A stretch of DNA of 64,000 nucleotides, taken from positions 551,001-615,000 of the forward strand of contig JACYXH010000515.1 in assembly GCA_026745465.1 (NCBI GenBank), written 5' to 3'. The position numbers and the translations under genes are program-made. The notes beneath the pieces were generated by a model. The model was not told where the DNA came from, did not search any database, and saw only the letters and a program-made list of their open reading frames with translations. Numbering within the stretch: the stretch's first letter is position 1; each line of letters starts with the position of its first letter. This DNA comes from Lota lota. Lineage: Eukaryota; Chordata; Actinopteri; Gadiformes; Lotidae. Shown piece after piece: positions 23,626 through 34,369 of this stretch.

Positions 23626-24115
23626 GTGACATGACAAGTGGGACTCGTTCAATTATTACCGATCATCTGCGGCCTACATTCGAAGCAGCCAATCATCAGC
23701 AGATATCAGCTGGGTATCTTGGTTGGCAGACTGCGAACAATGTCGTCGTTTTGGCTAGCTTCCTGTCCGTTCCTGTCCCCTCCCTCCTCCCTACGTCACC
23801 AAATGTTTTTTCACCGATCGAAGGCCACTCCGATATAAATGCGCGACTTGCCTGACTCCTGTCTCTTTTTCTTGGCACTTTTCTTTTCTTTTTTCTTTTC
23901 TTCAGCCGTTTTCTTTTTTCTTTTTTTCCGCTTGGCCTGTTTAGTAGTGTTTTTTACGAGTCACTAACAAAACTAACAGCAGCAGTGACTCTTCCTCAAT
24001 AAAGGAAACGTCTGCTTTGGTCTGCATGGAAGCGGCAGACTCCTACCTATTCCTGACTCTTTAAAAACGAGCTCAGAATTTTAGGAGAGTAGGATACAAT
24101 CCCGACCTGCGCTGC
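23626..24115 (+). mobile_element. LTR-like block (possible solo LTR) or promoter
   Basis: It begins with TGTGAC and carries, in order, a CCAAT box (23689-23693), a CRE-like tacgtca (23792-23798), a TATA box (23834-23839), a pyrimidine-rich tract at the expected start-site distance, and an AATAAA signal (23998-24003) followed by GT-rich sequence. TATA plus poly(A) signal within about 165 bp is the layout of a retroelement LTR. Its ends are not fixed, no internal retroelement genes flank it, and a host promoter is the alternative. If it is an LTR, it is an isolated fossil copy. Confidence 0.33.
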
Positions 24116-24700
24116 AATCGTGAAAGGAAAGACGGACCGGGTTATTTTATGTCTTCTAAAGGAACTGAGAGAACCGGGGATGGCGTAGGTGGATGGTTCA
24201 TAAATCCAGAGAATATCCTACTCCCACATAGAAGAGAGGGCCTGCTTCGAACAGCCTTTTATGCCAGCGCTATTAAAGAAGCTAAAAGGAAAATGGCCAC
24301 CAGCAGCGGCGGTGGAGTCATGACCCGAGAATTGCTGAACCAACAGTAGACGGCGAGCGAAAGCAAAGAATTACTTAATTTTTCCATTTAAAACATAAAC
24401 CGTGAAGTGAATTATTACGCACAACGAAGATCTAAATTACACCAGTATCGGGTCACCTCAGCACTTTCACACACTGCCCGCTTTGCCTCCTGATTACTTA
24501 GAGTACTTCGAGAGGGCTATCCCCAGCCGGACAATTTGTTCCTTCTATATATTTACATTGTATATAGTTCTCCGTAATGGTTGCCATGCAGGGTTGGGCT
24601 CTCAAAGAGACACTTGTGGAAGGGAACGAAGGCCCCGTGGCCCCTCAGGAGTCAAACGCAGAGGAACCTGAAGAACCCCATGTTGGACGGCCCATGGGAG

Positions 24701-24701
<1 letters not shown>

Positions 24702-24739
<38 letters not shown>

Positions 24740-24751
24740 AAGAGAGAGAGG
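24702..24751. repeat. (GA)n microsatellite
   Basis: About 25 GA units with an AAGAAA interruption. Confidence 0.96.
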
Positions 24752-25309
24752 GATTGTGTGTTTGAATATTTTGTTGACCACGTATGCCAAACTGTAGCTA
24801 TTCCCTGAAACACATTTCTATTTCTTTGTATTTTCTATGGCTTTAAGGTGTGATTTTCACCAGAGAAAGGACGAATCCAAAGGAAACGAATAGTGTAATA
24901 CTCATAGATTCTACAGAACGCATAAATCCTCAATTTGTTTTCGTCTCTGTTCAAACCACCAGCTTTTTCAGACATCTTGTCGTTAGGACCTTCGGACTAA
25001 TGACCTGAGTGCTGAGAGATACGGAATTGAAAACAAAACCTCTCTCTTCCCTTCTGGTACTTTTCAGCAAACTTAGCGAACAAAACAAAGCGCTATTGCC
25101 AAACGGGCGAGCTAACGTGTGATTGCAGGAAACAGCAGGAATAAATAAACACTAAACTGACAGAGTATCTATTGACAAGGCTGTACAAACAAAAACGTTC
25201 TTCTTGCAGGCCAAGAAGTCCAAAAAAAAAACCTACACAACCAAGAGTTTATAAAGCCTTCAAGTTAATATGTTCACCAGGACCACTTTGGTCCAGTAAA
25301 TCCATTGGC

Positions 25310-25555
25310 GCATTTTCGTGCAGCCTCATGCAGAGAACGCTCAACCAATCACGTGCGTAATCAGCCGTTCAGGTTCCTCCATGTCCACTGTGACCCGTAA
25401 ACGTTCACAGTGTTTGATGGGGGTTTGCTTTACTCTGGGTCTCTACCAAATCACTAAACTTCCTGCTCCCTCAAGTCGTGTAATTCCAACCGATATAGCG
25501 CAGTCGTCACAGCTCATTGGCTCGCGGTTGACACATGATGGACACCGACCAATCG
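25310..25555. promoter_or_regulatory. Cluster of CCAAT boxes
   Basis: Four CCAAT/ATTGG pentamers lie within about 240 bp: ccattggcg near 25303, caaccaatcacgtg near 25331 (with an adjacent CACGTG E-box), ctcattggctcg near 25515 and gaccaatcgag near 25548. The last two face each other about 33 bp apart, a spacing seen in NF-Y promoters. No TATA box or transcript start is established. Confidence 0.3.
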
Positions 25556-26050
25556 AGTGTTAACAATCACCCACTGTTTGTCAACCAAAGACTTCTGCCG
25601 TGAAATACGGTCGAGACAACGTCTCCCGTTGATTCTGTGCCCGGCGATCCCCATGCACTCTGGGTAACGCAAGCGGCTTTTTATATTCTTTGGGATCCTG
25701 GCATGCTCCCTCCATGCCACAACCCAGCCAACGAAGTCCTTCAAGCGTTCAGACTCGGGACGAGAAACGTCAACGGTTAAACACACAACTCTGAGAACAT
25801 GTTGGCAACAGCGCCCACTTCCAAATGATCTTCTTCTCCGCAAGCCGCCCCATCTTTGGCTTGGAAATGAAAAACCAACCGACGGGGAAAAATGTATGGG
25901 GAAGTGGAGCTCGGTGAGATGGGCCGGGGATTTGTTGCATCTCCAGCCAACGAAACGGAGGATTGTGCTGAGAAAGCACCACACACACCTGAGAACTTCA
26001 AGAGGCCTGAGGTGGGGAGAGCTGTCCAGATTTTGGTGGGTCGTTTTCAC
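25514..26050 (-). other. Longest non-repetitive open frame, unrecognised
   Basis: A 178-codon minus-strand frame beginning MKTTHQNLDSSPHLRP. It is the longest frame in the window that does not come from a simple repeat. No domain, signal peptide or family motif was recognised, codon use looks unbiased, and no splice context supports it. It is recorded for completeness and is probably a chance frame. Confidence 0.12.
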
Positions 26051-26182
26051 AAAAGAAATGCAAACTTTCTAGTATGGGGGGAAAATGGTTTCATGGGCTT
26101 TTTGACCCAGTTGACCTCCAGTGTAGAGAAATAAAACAATAATGGAACTAAGGTCTACGTTCATGTATGAGATGATTGTGGG

Positions 26183-26400
26183 AGTGTGTGTGGATGGTGG
26201 CTGGTTTAAGCAGCCTCACCTGGCCCGAGTCAGACTGATTGGACTCTGGGGCTGGGTGAGGCTGCACACCTGTTGCACATTAAGCAATCAGTGTGCACAG
26301 GTTAAACCAGCCATCACCACACACACTCAGGAAGAGCTCTCCTACATGGCAGTGTGGAGCGCCAGCTGCATGTACCATCGTTCTCAACCTTTGCAATAAA
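26183..26400. repeat. Nested inverted repeats with poly(A) signal
   Basis: Arm 26183-26209 (agtgtgtgtgg... ggctggtttaa) pairs with 26302-26327. Inside, cagcctcacc (26211-26220) pairs exactly with ggtgaggctg (26255-26264). An AATAAA lies at 26395-26400 with 'ccggtctttcaacatcacca' after it. The hairpin followed by a poly(A) signal may be the end of a retroelement (LTR fragment, fossil) or a fold-back element. Confidence 0.5.
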
Positions 26401-26457
26401 CCGGTCTTTCAACATCACCACCCTGTGTCCAATTGTTTGGAGGAGCCTGAGGAAAGT

Positions 26458-26490
26458 CACCTAGGTGGAGTATGGAAGCCACCTAGGTGG
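26458..26490. repeat. Two copies of palindrome cacctaggtg
   Basis: The 12-mer ccacctaggtgg (26479-26490) is its own reverse complement. A near copy (tcacctaggtgg) sits just upstream, about 22 bp apart. Confidence 0.8.
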
Positions 26491-26979
26491 CGTGTAGCAA
26501 TTGGTCTTTGCTACAATGATGTGATGAATTAGATAGTACATACAGAATATTTTCTAAACTAAATCACTATAGCCATCTGGCTTGTACATGTAATGTTTGG
26601 TCTCTTAAACCAAGAGGCCTGACTTGGCTTACGAGTTAAGCTACGCAAACATTATAAGTTTAAGTGTCATTCCCACCCAATACGTAGTCCTATTCATGCA
26701 AGTCTGTTCTTGCAAAAGTGATGACGTCACTTTTAACAACCAAAACCTTTTGAGGGTACTGTCTAACTAAAAACGATATGAATGACCATTTCCATGGCAA
26801 TGTTAAGCAAGGGTGGTTAGTCTGATTAACGAGTGAGGCTAAAATCAACCTTGATTCATCTCCCTGGACATACCGTCTACGTTTTCTGAAAGATTTAAAA
26901 AAAATTAAATCTAATTTTGAAATCAGGCATAAAATGCTGGAAAAAATGAAAAGGGCACATACCCATTTTGGTAATCATG

Positions 26980-27085
<106 letters not shown>

Positions 27086-27214
27086 GGACGAGGTGACATC
27101 TTTCCAGCACACTGTTGTCCTGCGAGATAGACCACACAAGCAGACGGTAGTTTCAAAGCCCGGAGAAGAATGTCAGAAATCTTTCAACTGTTGATGGAAA
27201 AGTACGGTGAGTTG

Positions 27215-27216
<2 letters not shown>

Positions 27217-27292
<76 letters not shown>

Positions 27293-27300
27293 GTGCGTGC
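27217..27300. repeat. (GT)n array
   Basis: Pure GT for about 70 bp, then GCGTGTGTGCGTGC. It is complementary to the CA array 135 bp upstream. A 16-base A run follows at 27332-27347. Confidence 0.97.
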
Positions 27301-27444
27301 ATGTACTGAGGTGTCTTGTTGGTTCTGTGCGAAAAAAAAAAAAAAAAGTATAGGGGCATGGTGGAGAATGAGAAGGCTAAAGTCATTTCCCCAGAGCACA
27401 GCCTTATCTGGCCACTGGACAAACAGAAAGCAGAGTGTTTATTT

Positions 27445-27606
27445 ACACACACACACACACACAACACACACAACACACACACACACACACATCTGTATAT
27501 CCACGTCTGATTGTGTTCGTGTGTGTGTGCTTGTGCGTGCTTGTGTGTGTGTGGGTGGGTGCTTGTGCGTGTTTATGTGTGTGTGGTGTGCGTGTGTGTG
27601 TGTGCG
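27445..27606. repeat. (CA)n then (GT)n compound region
   Basis: CA blocks at 27445-27491 and GT blocks from about 27518 face each other across 'atctgtatatccacgtctga', so the single strand can fold into a long imperfect hairpin. Confidence 0.93.
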
Positions 27607-27682
27607 CCATTCCAGATGTCACAGGGCCCACACAGGATGATAAAGAAGTGGAAGGGGGGAGGGGCCGGCGATAGTACTGTAG

Positions 27683-27765
27683 ATCAGTGGTCCTCCACCC
27701 GGGTTCGGGACCACCCTGGGGCCGGGGCCCTCATCTCTGAGGGTCACTTGACGATTATGCTATGA
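27683..27765. mobile_element. Possible hAT-like element end
   Basis: 'cagtggtcctccacccgggt' followed by 'cgggaccaccctggggccgg' resembles the terminal region of hAT-type non-autonomous elements (cagtggttcccaaactgggg). The matching other end is not seen. Confidence 0.3.
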
Positions 27766-27928
27766 AGAAGAAGAAGATGATGAGTCCGGAAACATTGAAT
27801 CAGTATATTGGGAATGTCCGGCTACATGCATGTTGCTAACTTTCCTCATTCATCATTGATTGATGGATCATCCATTTTCCCCGTTGGTGTAACAAACGCA
27901 CCTTCTCCCACCATCTCTTCGACGGATA

Positions 27929-27944
27929 CCCCCCCCCCCCCCCC
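27929..27944. repeat. Poly-C run, 16 bases
   Basis: Uninterrupted C run. Confidence 0.96.
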
Positions 27945-28009
27945 TCCCTGGTGATGCATCAGAGCTCATGCCCTTCCATGGTAGTGTGCAGATACACAAC
28001 ACGCACATC

Positions 28010-28560
28010 ACACACACACCGGCCCGCTCATCTTTGAAGCATATGTGACAGTGGTCCCATGGGTAAGGGGAATATTTAGATGGAAAATAACATTCTTGGA
28101 AAGCAAAGGCTAAATAGGTGTGACAGAAAAAGCCTGAAGTTGGCCTCAACGCTGTGCACCGAGTCGTTTATTTAGACTAGCTTGGTAGACCATTACATAC
28201 CAATAGTGCTCCCCGTTCTTTTTATATACTCAATCAAGTGATATTTTCAATGCTGCCTTCGGTTTACACACGTGGCGTGTCCGAGGACAATGTAGTGTGT
28301 CTCTGTTGCCGTTCAGACGGCTGAAGACTGGACATACGTTCAGCGCATTAGCCTACGTTTAACGTTTGAGGAGTTAGGACGGCATGCGCAGGCCTTTTAC
28401 TGTCTGTCTGTCTGTCTGTCTATCCGTCTTCCCTTATCAACGTGAAGTTTGCCAGCAGGACGAGTAGGACCACACATGTAGGCCATTGGCAGAGGAACAC
28501 AGAAAACTTCCCAGACGCACCGCTGTAGTCGGTGATATCAGAATGCTATGCCTGTTAGCA
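28010..28560. other. Unique sequence with short (CTGT)n
   Basis: A five-unit (CTGT)n lies at about 28400-28422. No gene or long repeat seen. Confidence 0.5.
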
Positions 28561-28572
28561 CCGGTTATTACG

Positions 28573-28688
28573 GTCCAGTCTAGCTCAGCTGCTGGAGCAT
28601 GGCATTAACAATGTCAGGGTGAGGGGGTTCGATTCCCACGTGCACCAACGCATGCTAAGAATGTATCCACTCTGCATACACTGAAGTT
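28573..28688 (+). repeat. tRNA-derived SINE, 5' part
   Basis: Box A-like 'tagctcagctgctggagca' starts at 28581 and box B 'ggttcgattcc' lies at 28626-28636. The segment folds tRNA-like: D-arm gctc/gagc, an anticodon-type arm tggca/tgtca with loop ttaacaa, a T-arm, and an acceptor of which 5 of 7 pairs match. After the head, 'atgtatccactctgcatac' then 'actgaag' matches the body of the common teleost SINE whose tail is gtaagtcgctttggataaaa. The tail is missing here, so it is truncated and not a functional tRNA. Confidence 0.75.
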
Positions 28689-28959
28689 CCCAAAGTTATG
28701 ACAAACCACATAGCTTGCAACCTCCAGGCTTTCTGTTGCCCATACAGGATGGTCCAATGTCGGCCTAGGCATCGCATTTAATTGTCCACGAGTTACAAAT
28801 CCATACACAATACACAAATTGACCTGTATCGTACTGCAGTTCTTGGCGTTGTATTGTATTGCATGACATCGTATTATGTTGTGCTGCATCATGTTTGATT
28901 TTGTATATAATTGGATTTAGTTGATCTTGTCAGTTATATTATTACCTTGTAATACTATA

Positions 28960-29105
28960 TTGTAATGTTTCATAGTGAATAATAATGTGTCACAATGTTT
29001 TCTACTGTATGGTTTCATAGTGAATTGCAATGTGTCATAGTGTTTCTATTGTCTCATGTTGTATTGTAATTGCTTAATAGTGTTTTCTATTGTATTGTAT
29101 CCTGT
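28960..29105. repeat. Degenerate 45-bp tandem
   Basis: 'gtttcatagtgaat' recurs at 28967 and 29012, each followed by an 'aatgtgtca' phrase and 'tgttt/tctactg'. A third, diverged unit follows ('ttaatagtgttttctattgt'). Confidence 0.7.
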
Positions 29106-29369
29106 TAATGACAGTCAAAAGACCATGCTTGCCAGGTACAAAATGCGGAGTGGGGCTTTTATGTAAGGGAAATAACCATCTAAGCTGCATTTATACCCTG
29201 CAGAAGTCCAGCATTTGTTTCACTTCTCGTTGCATTAATCCCGTTCCCTTTTTCATCTGCGCTCCTTGCAGCAACACAGCCCATGAGAAATAATAAATGG
29301 AGGGGTATTCGATTTCCACGGCCCGCGCCAAAGATCACAGGTTCACCTTCGCTGCACATGGGTCAGAGT

Positions 29370-29384
29370 ACACACACACACGCA

Positions 29385-29477
<93 letters not shown>
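29370..29477. repeat. (CA)n array, about 108 bp
   Basis: CA array with CGCACGCG near the left end. Confidence 0.98.
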
Positions 29478-29480
<3 letters not shown>

Positions 29481-29724
29481 TGGGCAAATGTTTATAGATT
29501 CATACGAATACAACAATGTGCACATGCACACTTAAATTCACCTACCTAAATAGGCAGTTTTATAGATACACCAACACGTGCGCATGCACACACACACATG
29601 CCTATACGGGCACATTTTTACAGATGCACACAAGCACGCGTGCACTGCAGACACATACACACCCAGCTCCCAGCAGCTGAGGCCTGAGGGAAGGAGGGCA
29701 CGGGGTTAACGGTGGGGAAGAGAG

Positions 29725-29860
29725 TGTGTGTATGTGTGTGTATGTGTATGAGAGTGTGTGTATGAGTGTGTGTGTATGTGTGTGTATGTGTATGAGAGTG
29801 TGTGTATGAGTGTGTGTATGTGTGTGTGTGTGGGGGGAGGTGTGAGTGTGTGTGGGTGTG
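29725..29860. repeat. GT/ATGA compound array
   Basis: Blocks of 'gtgtgtgtatgtgtgtgtat' alternate with 'gtatgagagt', giving a period of about 40 bp. Confidence 0.92.
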
Positions 29861-30014
29861 AGCGTGATGGAGGAGAGGTTGGGGTTGTGTTTACTCTCGG
29901 GGCGTTCCCCCTGTTGCAGTAGGGCGGGGAAGCACCCGGCCGGGCGGGTTATCATAACAGATAACACCCGTAACACGGAGCCTATCAAAGACTCCTCAAT
30001 CACCTCTACTTCTC

Positions 30015-30200
30015 TTCCCCTCTCTCTCTCTCCCTCTCTCCATCTCTCCTCTCTCCCTCTCCCTCTCTTTCTCCTCTCCCTCCCTCCCTCCCTCTCTCTG
30101 TCTCTCTCTCTTTTTCGCTCTCTCTCCCTCTCTTTCTCTCGCTCTTTTTCTCGCTCTCTTTCTCGCTCTCTCTCTCACACATCTCCTCTCTCTTTCTTTC
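30015..30200. repeat. Pyrimidine-rich tract
   Basis: About 185 bp with C and T on the plus strand almost throughout (tctc, ccct and ctttctc blocks). Strand bias of this length can favour triplex DNA. Confidence 0.93.
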
Positions 30201-30789
30201 TTTTGGGACGAGAAAACCTGTTTCACCGGGATGAAGCAGGGAAAAGCGCATTCGCTGGATCATTCCGACTTCAAACCTAGCTCTCGATGGGGGTCAACTT
30301 GGTCATTTACGTCATCTTTTGGGGGCAAAAACACAGCAAAGTAAGCTTGTCTTGTCTTTTGTTACAATTCCCCAGCACGACTCTACCTGCCCCTTGAAAG
30401 GCCCCTGCAGAGAGGCCGAGAGAGAGTGGCTTCCACAGACCCTTTTCCCAGAGGTGTCATCGAGGGACAAGCCCAGGTGTCGCTCGTAACACTAATGACG
30501 GGTCTGCTACTTGTATGTGGGGCATGGGATGTAGATGCCTCTGTGAAATGGGGCTATTGTTTACAACACTATGTCTTGACCCGAAGAAGTTAAACAAGAG
30601 GGGGTGGCAGAGTGAGGGAGCGGCCGGCCCTTTTCCCTCTTAGGGCCACAGATGGTTTTGTTGCATGGAGTTAGCGTGTTCGTCACATGTTTGTGAAGAA
30701 CAAACATGGGTCCCTTTGAGGGGTCCTCCAGTTTCCGTCCACTGCCAAGAAAGGCGGGTTGATTGGAGAACCGTAAACCATGTCCATGG

Positions 30790-30792
<3 letters not shown>

Positions 30793-30860
<68 letters not shown>

Positions 30861-30863
30861 TGT
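30793..30863. repeat. (GT)n array
   Basis: About 35 GT units. Confidence 0.97.
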
Positions 30864-31625
30864 AAAGGGAATTATTTTCGGCCTCGGTGTATTTTGTATT
30901 AGGTGAAAAATAAGAAGACAGTGGGCAGCCTGGGCAGACTCCTCTTCTCTCTCGGTCGACTGGCAACAAGCAAAACACAGTAAAGACGAGAGTAAAATAA
31001 GAATCACCACATCCTATAAACAGGACAGAATCCACACATCTGCCTTTCATTCCATGCCTCAGTTATCTCAGAATTGAAAATGTGTTGTTATGAGCCCTAC
31101 TTTGAGAAGATTTCAGTTGGTCACTGGACTTGTTAAAGTGCCTTTCAAATATATTTTTCCTTGATCAATGTGTTACTTATGCTTTTTATCTTTATCTTGA
31201 AACATAGATAAAACAATGTCCGGAATGTACTTAACATGATATTTTTATATGTGTATACTGTAGACTTCAGACTGTTACACAAAAAAAGAAATATATATAT
31301 ATATACACATCAAAAAATATAATAACCATGAGGTATCACACAGAAATGACCCAAACTGTCAAAGTACGTGACAAATGACAACGCAGTACATGGAAACATC
31401 TTTTGTTATTGATTTAGCTGTTTATCACCCATGTCAAAACGTATTAACAATATCAACATATTCCTCCACATCTGTTCCTCGTGAAAAAACAGAAGCCTCG
31501 TCTGCGGTCCAAAGTTTTGACTGTTTCCATTCAGAACAGGGAAGCCCAGACACTGGTCATTGGTCCGCAATCTGTTCCCCAAAACAGTGAAGTGTTCCTT
31601 TAGCAGATTAGAGCGAGGTTGAATT

Positions 31626-31627
<2 letters not shown>

Positions 31628-31710
<83 letters not shown>
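31628..31710. repeat. Poly-G run, 83 bases
   Basis: The longest homopolymer in the window. It lies 31 bp upstream of a long hairpin. Its exact length is likely uncertain in any assembly. Confidence 0.95.
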
Positions 31711-31713
<3 letters not shown>

Positions 31714-31741
31714 AGAGTAAGTGTGACACATCAGCATCAGG

Positions 31742-31816
31742 ATTTCCAGCTATGACTTAGACAAAGGATGGGGACAGGCCCTTTCCTCATCCTTTGTTTA
31801 ACTCATAGCTGGAAAT
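31742..31816 (+). ncRNA. MicroRNA-precursor-like hairpin
   Basis: Arm 31742-31770 (atttccagctatgacttaga... ) pairs with 31788-31816 at 27 Watson-Crick positions plus one G-U and one mismatch. Four further pairs (one G-U) extend the stem inward, leaving a 9-nt loop (31775-31783). The result is a 75-nt foldback with a 33-bp stem, the size of an animal pre-miRNA. The G-U pairs favour plus-strand transcription. No known microRNA was recognised in either arm. A short palindromic transposon remnant is the main alternative. Confidence 0.4.
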
Positions 31817-31999
31817 ACCCAATGATCAACGACTCGTCTGGGATTCAAGATTCCCAAAAAGTGACTATTTGGTTTTCCTTTCAATTTACATCCCGATCTC
31901 GTAAGGTATTGTTCGGCTAGATTTCAGTATACGAATGCTACCAAACAAGGCTGCTTACTGCCTTGCTGGCACATTTGTTTTTAAATAAAGGTTGTTTAA

Positions 32000-33040
32000 A
32001 TGACTCTCGGTGAAAAGGCAAAACACTTACAACACAGTTCCGAACACTGGAAGATGTCAGATGAGACATATTATTATGCGAAGGTCCTTCCCAAGAGTTT
32101 GTCAGTTTTTTTGTTCATTTTATTTATCCCTATCCACTCTAAAACATACCGTGGATAGTATCACCTCTACATTTTCCACATGCACACAAAAAACGAGTCT
32201 GGTTGCCTTGCCTCAGAAACGTTCCTATTCCAGCCATCCAGGAGTCCTTTGCTGCTTCCCTAGCCAATCCCAGGACTGTATATTTGTAAAAAGACATATC
32301 AGGAAGTCGAACATCAAACAATGGTCAGGGATTCAAACCTGAGTTGCTCCAACTTGGCCCGGCGCACCTGTTCCCACAGGAGGTGGCTACGGGAAGAAAA
32401 AAAAAACTGGAACATTCCGAAGAATCAGATGCCTGTTGAGTTTTAGTTTGTCTTTGAATGAGGGCTGCGTGAGGGCAAAGCAGAGTTCAATGACCCCAGA
32501 GGACTTCCCGGAGATTGATGGGCAGGTTCAAAAGACTGACTGGACAGTGTGATACGTGGCGTCTGGTAGCACATTGACCATGATGTGGAAACGTACAACG
32601 TTGATTTATTCGAACAAAATCGCCACCCAGGCATGACCCGAATTACACCGTGACACAAAGACAAATTAGTTGAAGCTTTCCTTTTGACGTTTCCTAATGG
32701 GTTTTGGAATATCTGTGCATTTTTTTTTTACTCAATTCAACTCCCATTAGTAAACCGTTTTGTAATGTTCTTTCCTTACACTGTTTCCCAACGGTTTTAC
32801 GCTTTTGTGAAAAGGCATAAAATCTCAAGTTACGTGCGATTTCTCTACGCAACCATTTGAACCTCTTTTTGGGGAGATGACAAAAACGGAGTGTGATACC
32901 CAGGCATAGTTTGGCTTGAGTTTAATTTGTTTGGACGTGAAACTCTTATCCTCTGTCTCCAGTTTTGGAACGACCAAAGAGCCAGAGGGGTTCCCGTTTG
33001 CGTCGCGTAATCGACCTTTTCACTCGTCCTCACTTTCTTT
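32000..33040. other. Unique sequence, no gene seen
   Basis: Mixed-composition unique DNA without recognised repeats. The 110-codon frame at 32010-32342 shows no domain. Confidence 0.45.
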
Positions 33041-33043
33041 CAG

Positions 33044-33169
33044 ACAACCGTTGCCCTTCTGCTTTTGTTATCAGTGACAAACCAAGACTCGGCTCAAAAC
33101 GTCACGCGTGAGCACAACGACATTCATACGTTTATACGTCACCCCAAGCAACTGCACATTCACCCTGAA
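33044..33169 (+). CDS. Weak candidate internal exon
   Basis: A good acceptor (ctcactttctttcag) precedes 42 open codons that end at a consensus donor (GAA/gtaaga); the exon is 126 bp and phase 0. The peptide begins TTVALLLLLSVTNQDSAQNV, with a short hydrophobic run and an N-V-T glycosylation motif, so it might be the end of a signal peptide exon. The frame stays open past the donor to 33271. No family was recognised and no partner exons were found. Confidence 0.17.
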
Positions 33170-34031
33170 GTAAGAGTCATCGAGCGAGTGTGTTCAAGGC
33201 AAACAAAAACCATGCGCTTTTTGCCAAGGTTGAAAGGCAGTATGCCGGTTGGAATTCTAAAGTACACATAAAATGTACGCTTGACACTTTGGGGTGTTTA
33301 AACCACATTCTTTGGAAAATCCGCTGTTGTGTTGGTCCAGTTGTGTGTGTGTTTTACGAGAATGCAAAGCAAGCCTCATCGCCATTACATCGCATCGTGG
33401 CCTCCAGCACTGTGAGGACGGACAGAAACGAACAGTTTGCCATCGAAAGGAGCAATCATTCAACATTATTAGACAACACGTAAGAGGCTTCAATTTTATA
33501 GTTTTTTCTTTCTTTTCTTTTTTTTTGGAAAATCATCTTAATGTTCTCTGTATTATTCCATTATATTCCAGACAATGTTCTCCAAATGTTATCATCAGTT
33601 AATTTCCAATCACAATCAGAAAAGCATTACTGGATTGTATGGCTGTGTGCTAAGATTTACATTGCCTAGTTCTGAAAGTTTTCTTATAGATGCACTTCTG
33701 TCTTTGGGCCATAGCTCCAACAAAGGAAGGATCGAGAAATAAAGATCCATAGACAAAACAGAGACAGGACAGAAGAGGGTTTTTTTTCTTTGTTTTTGGG
33801 AAAACTGTAAAACCGTTGGACAACGTCCAGGTGTTCCATTCAACCTGTCACTGTTTGGAATGCTTACTGCACCTCGCTAAACTTTTCAAAAGTGTTCCGG
33901 TATCTTCTGTGGGACAAGGAGGGGTGAGGATGGAGACACAGGGCTATTTTTGGAGCCTGATGAGGAGGCTAGGGTTAAAGGTCATCCTCTAACCCGCACC
34001 CTCCCGCTGTTGTCCATATGCGTTGGACCAG

Positions 34032-34060
34032 CCCCCCCCCCCCCCCCCACACACACACAC
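34032..34060. repeat. Poly-C (17) fused to (CA)n
   Basis: A 17-base C run passes directly into a short CA array, as at 7347-7387. Confidence 0.96.
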
Positions 34061-34273
34061 CCCACCGACCCACCCACCCATCCACCCTCCATCTTCAACA
34101 CACCCCACCCGACCCTCCACCCGAAGCAGTCAAAACAGATCAATTCACTAGACCTGTCGCTCACATCCTGTTTGCTATTTAAACCAGCGCTTTACTGAAA
34201 TACACCACATGTGTGTTCAGCTCTGACTGTTTGTTTAAGGTTAACCCCCCACCACCACACCACCACTTGACCA

Positions 34274-34274
<1 letters not shown>

Positions 34275-34368
<94 letters not shown>
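34275..34368. repeat. (CA)n array, about 94 bp
   Basis: Pure CA array bounded by 'ccaccacttgaccacc' and 'tacagg'. Confidence 0.98.

Positions 34369-34369
<1 letters not shown>

Noticed and set aside
31406-31729. Poly-proline-like frame on the minus strand
   Set aside because: Entirely due to the 83-base G run read in reverse.
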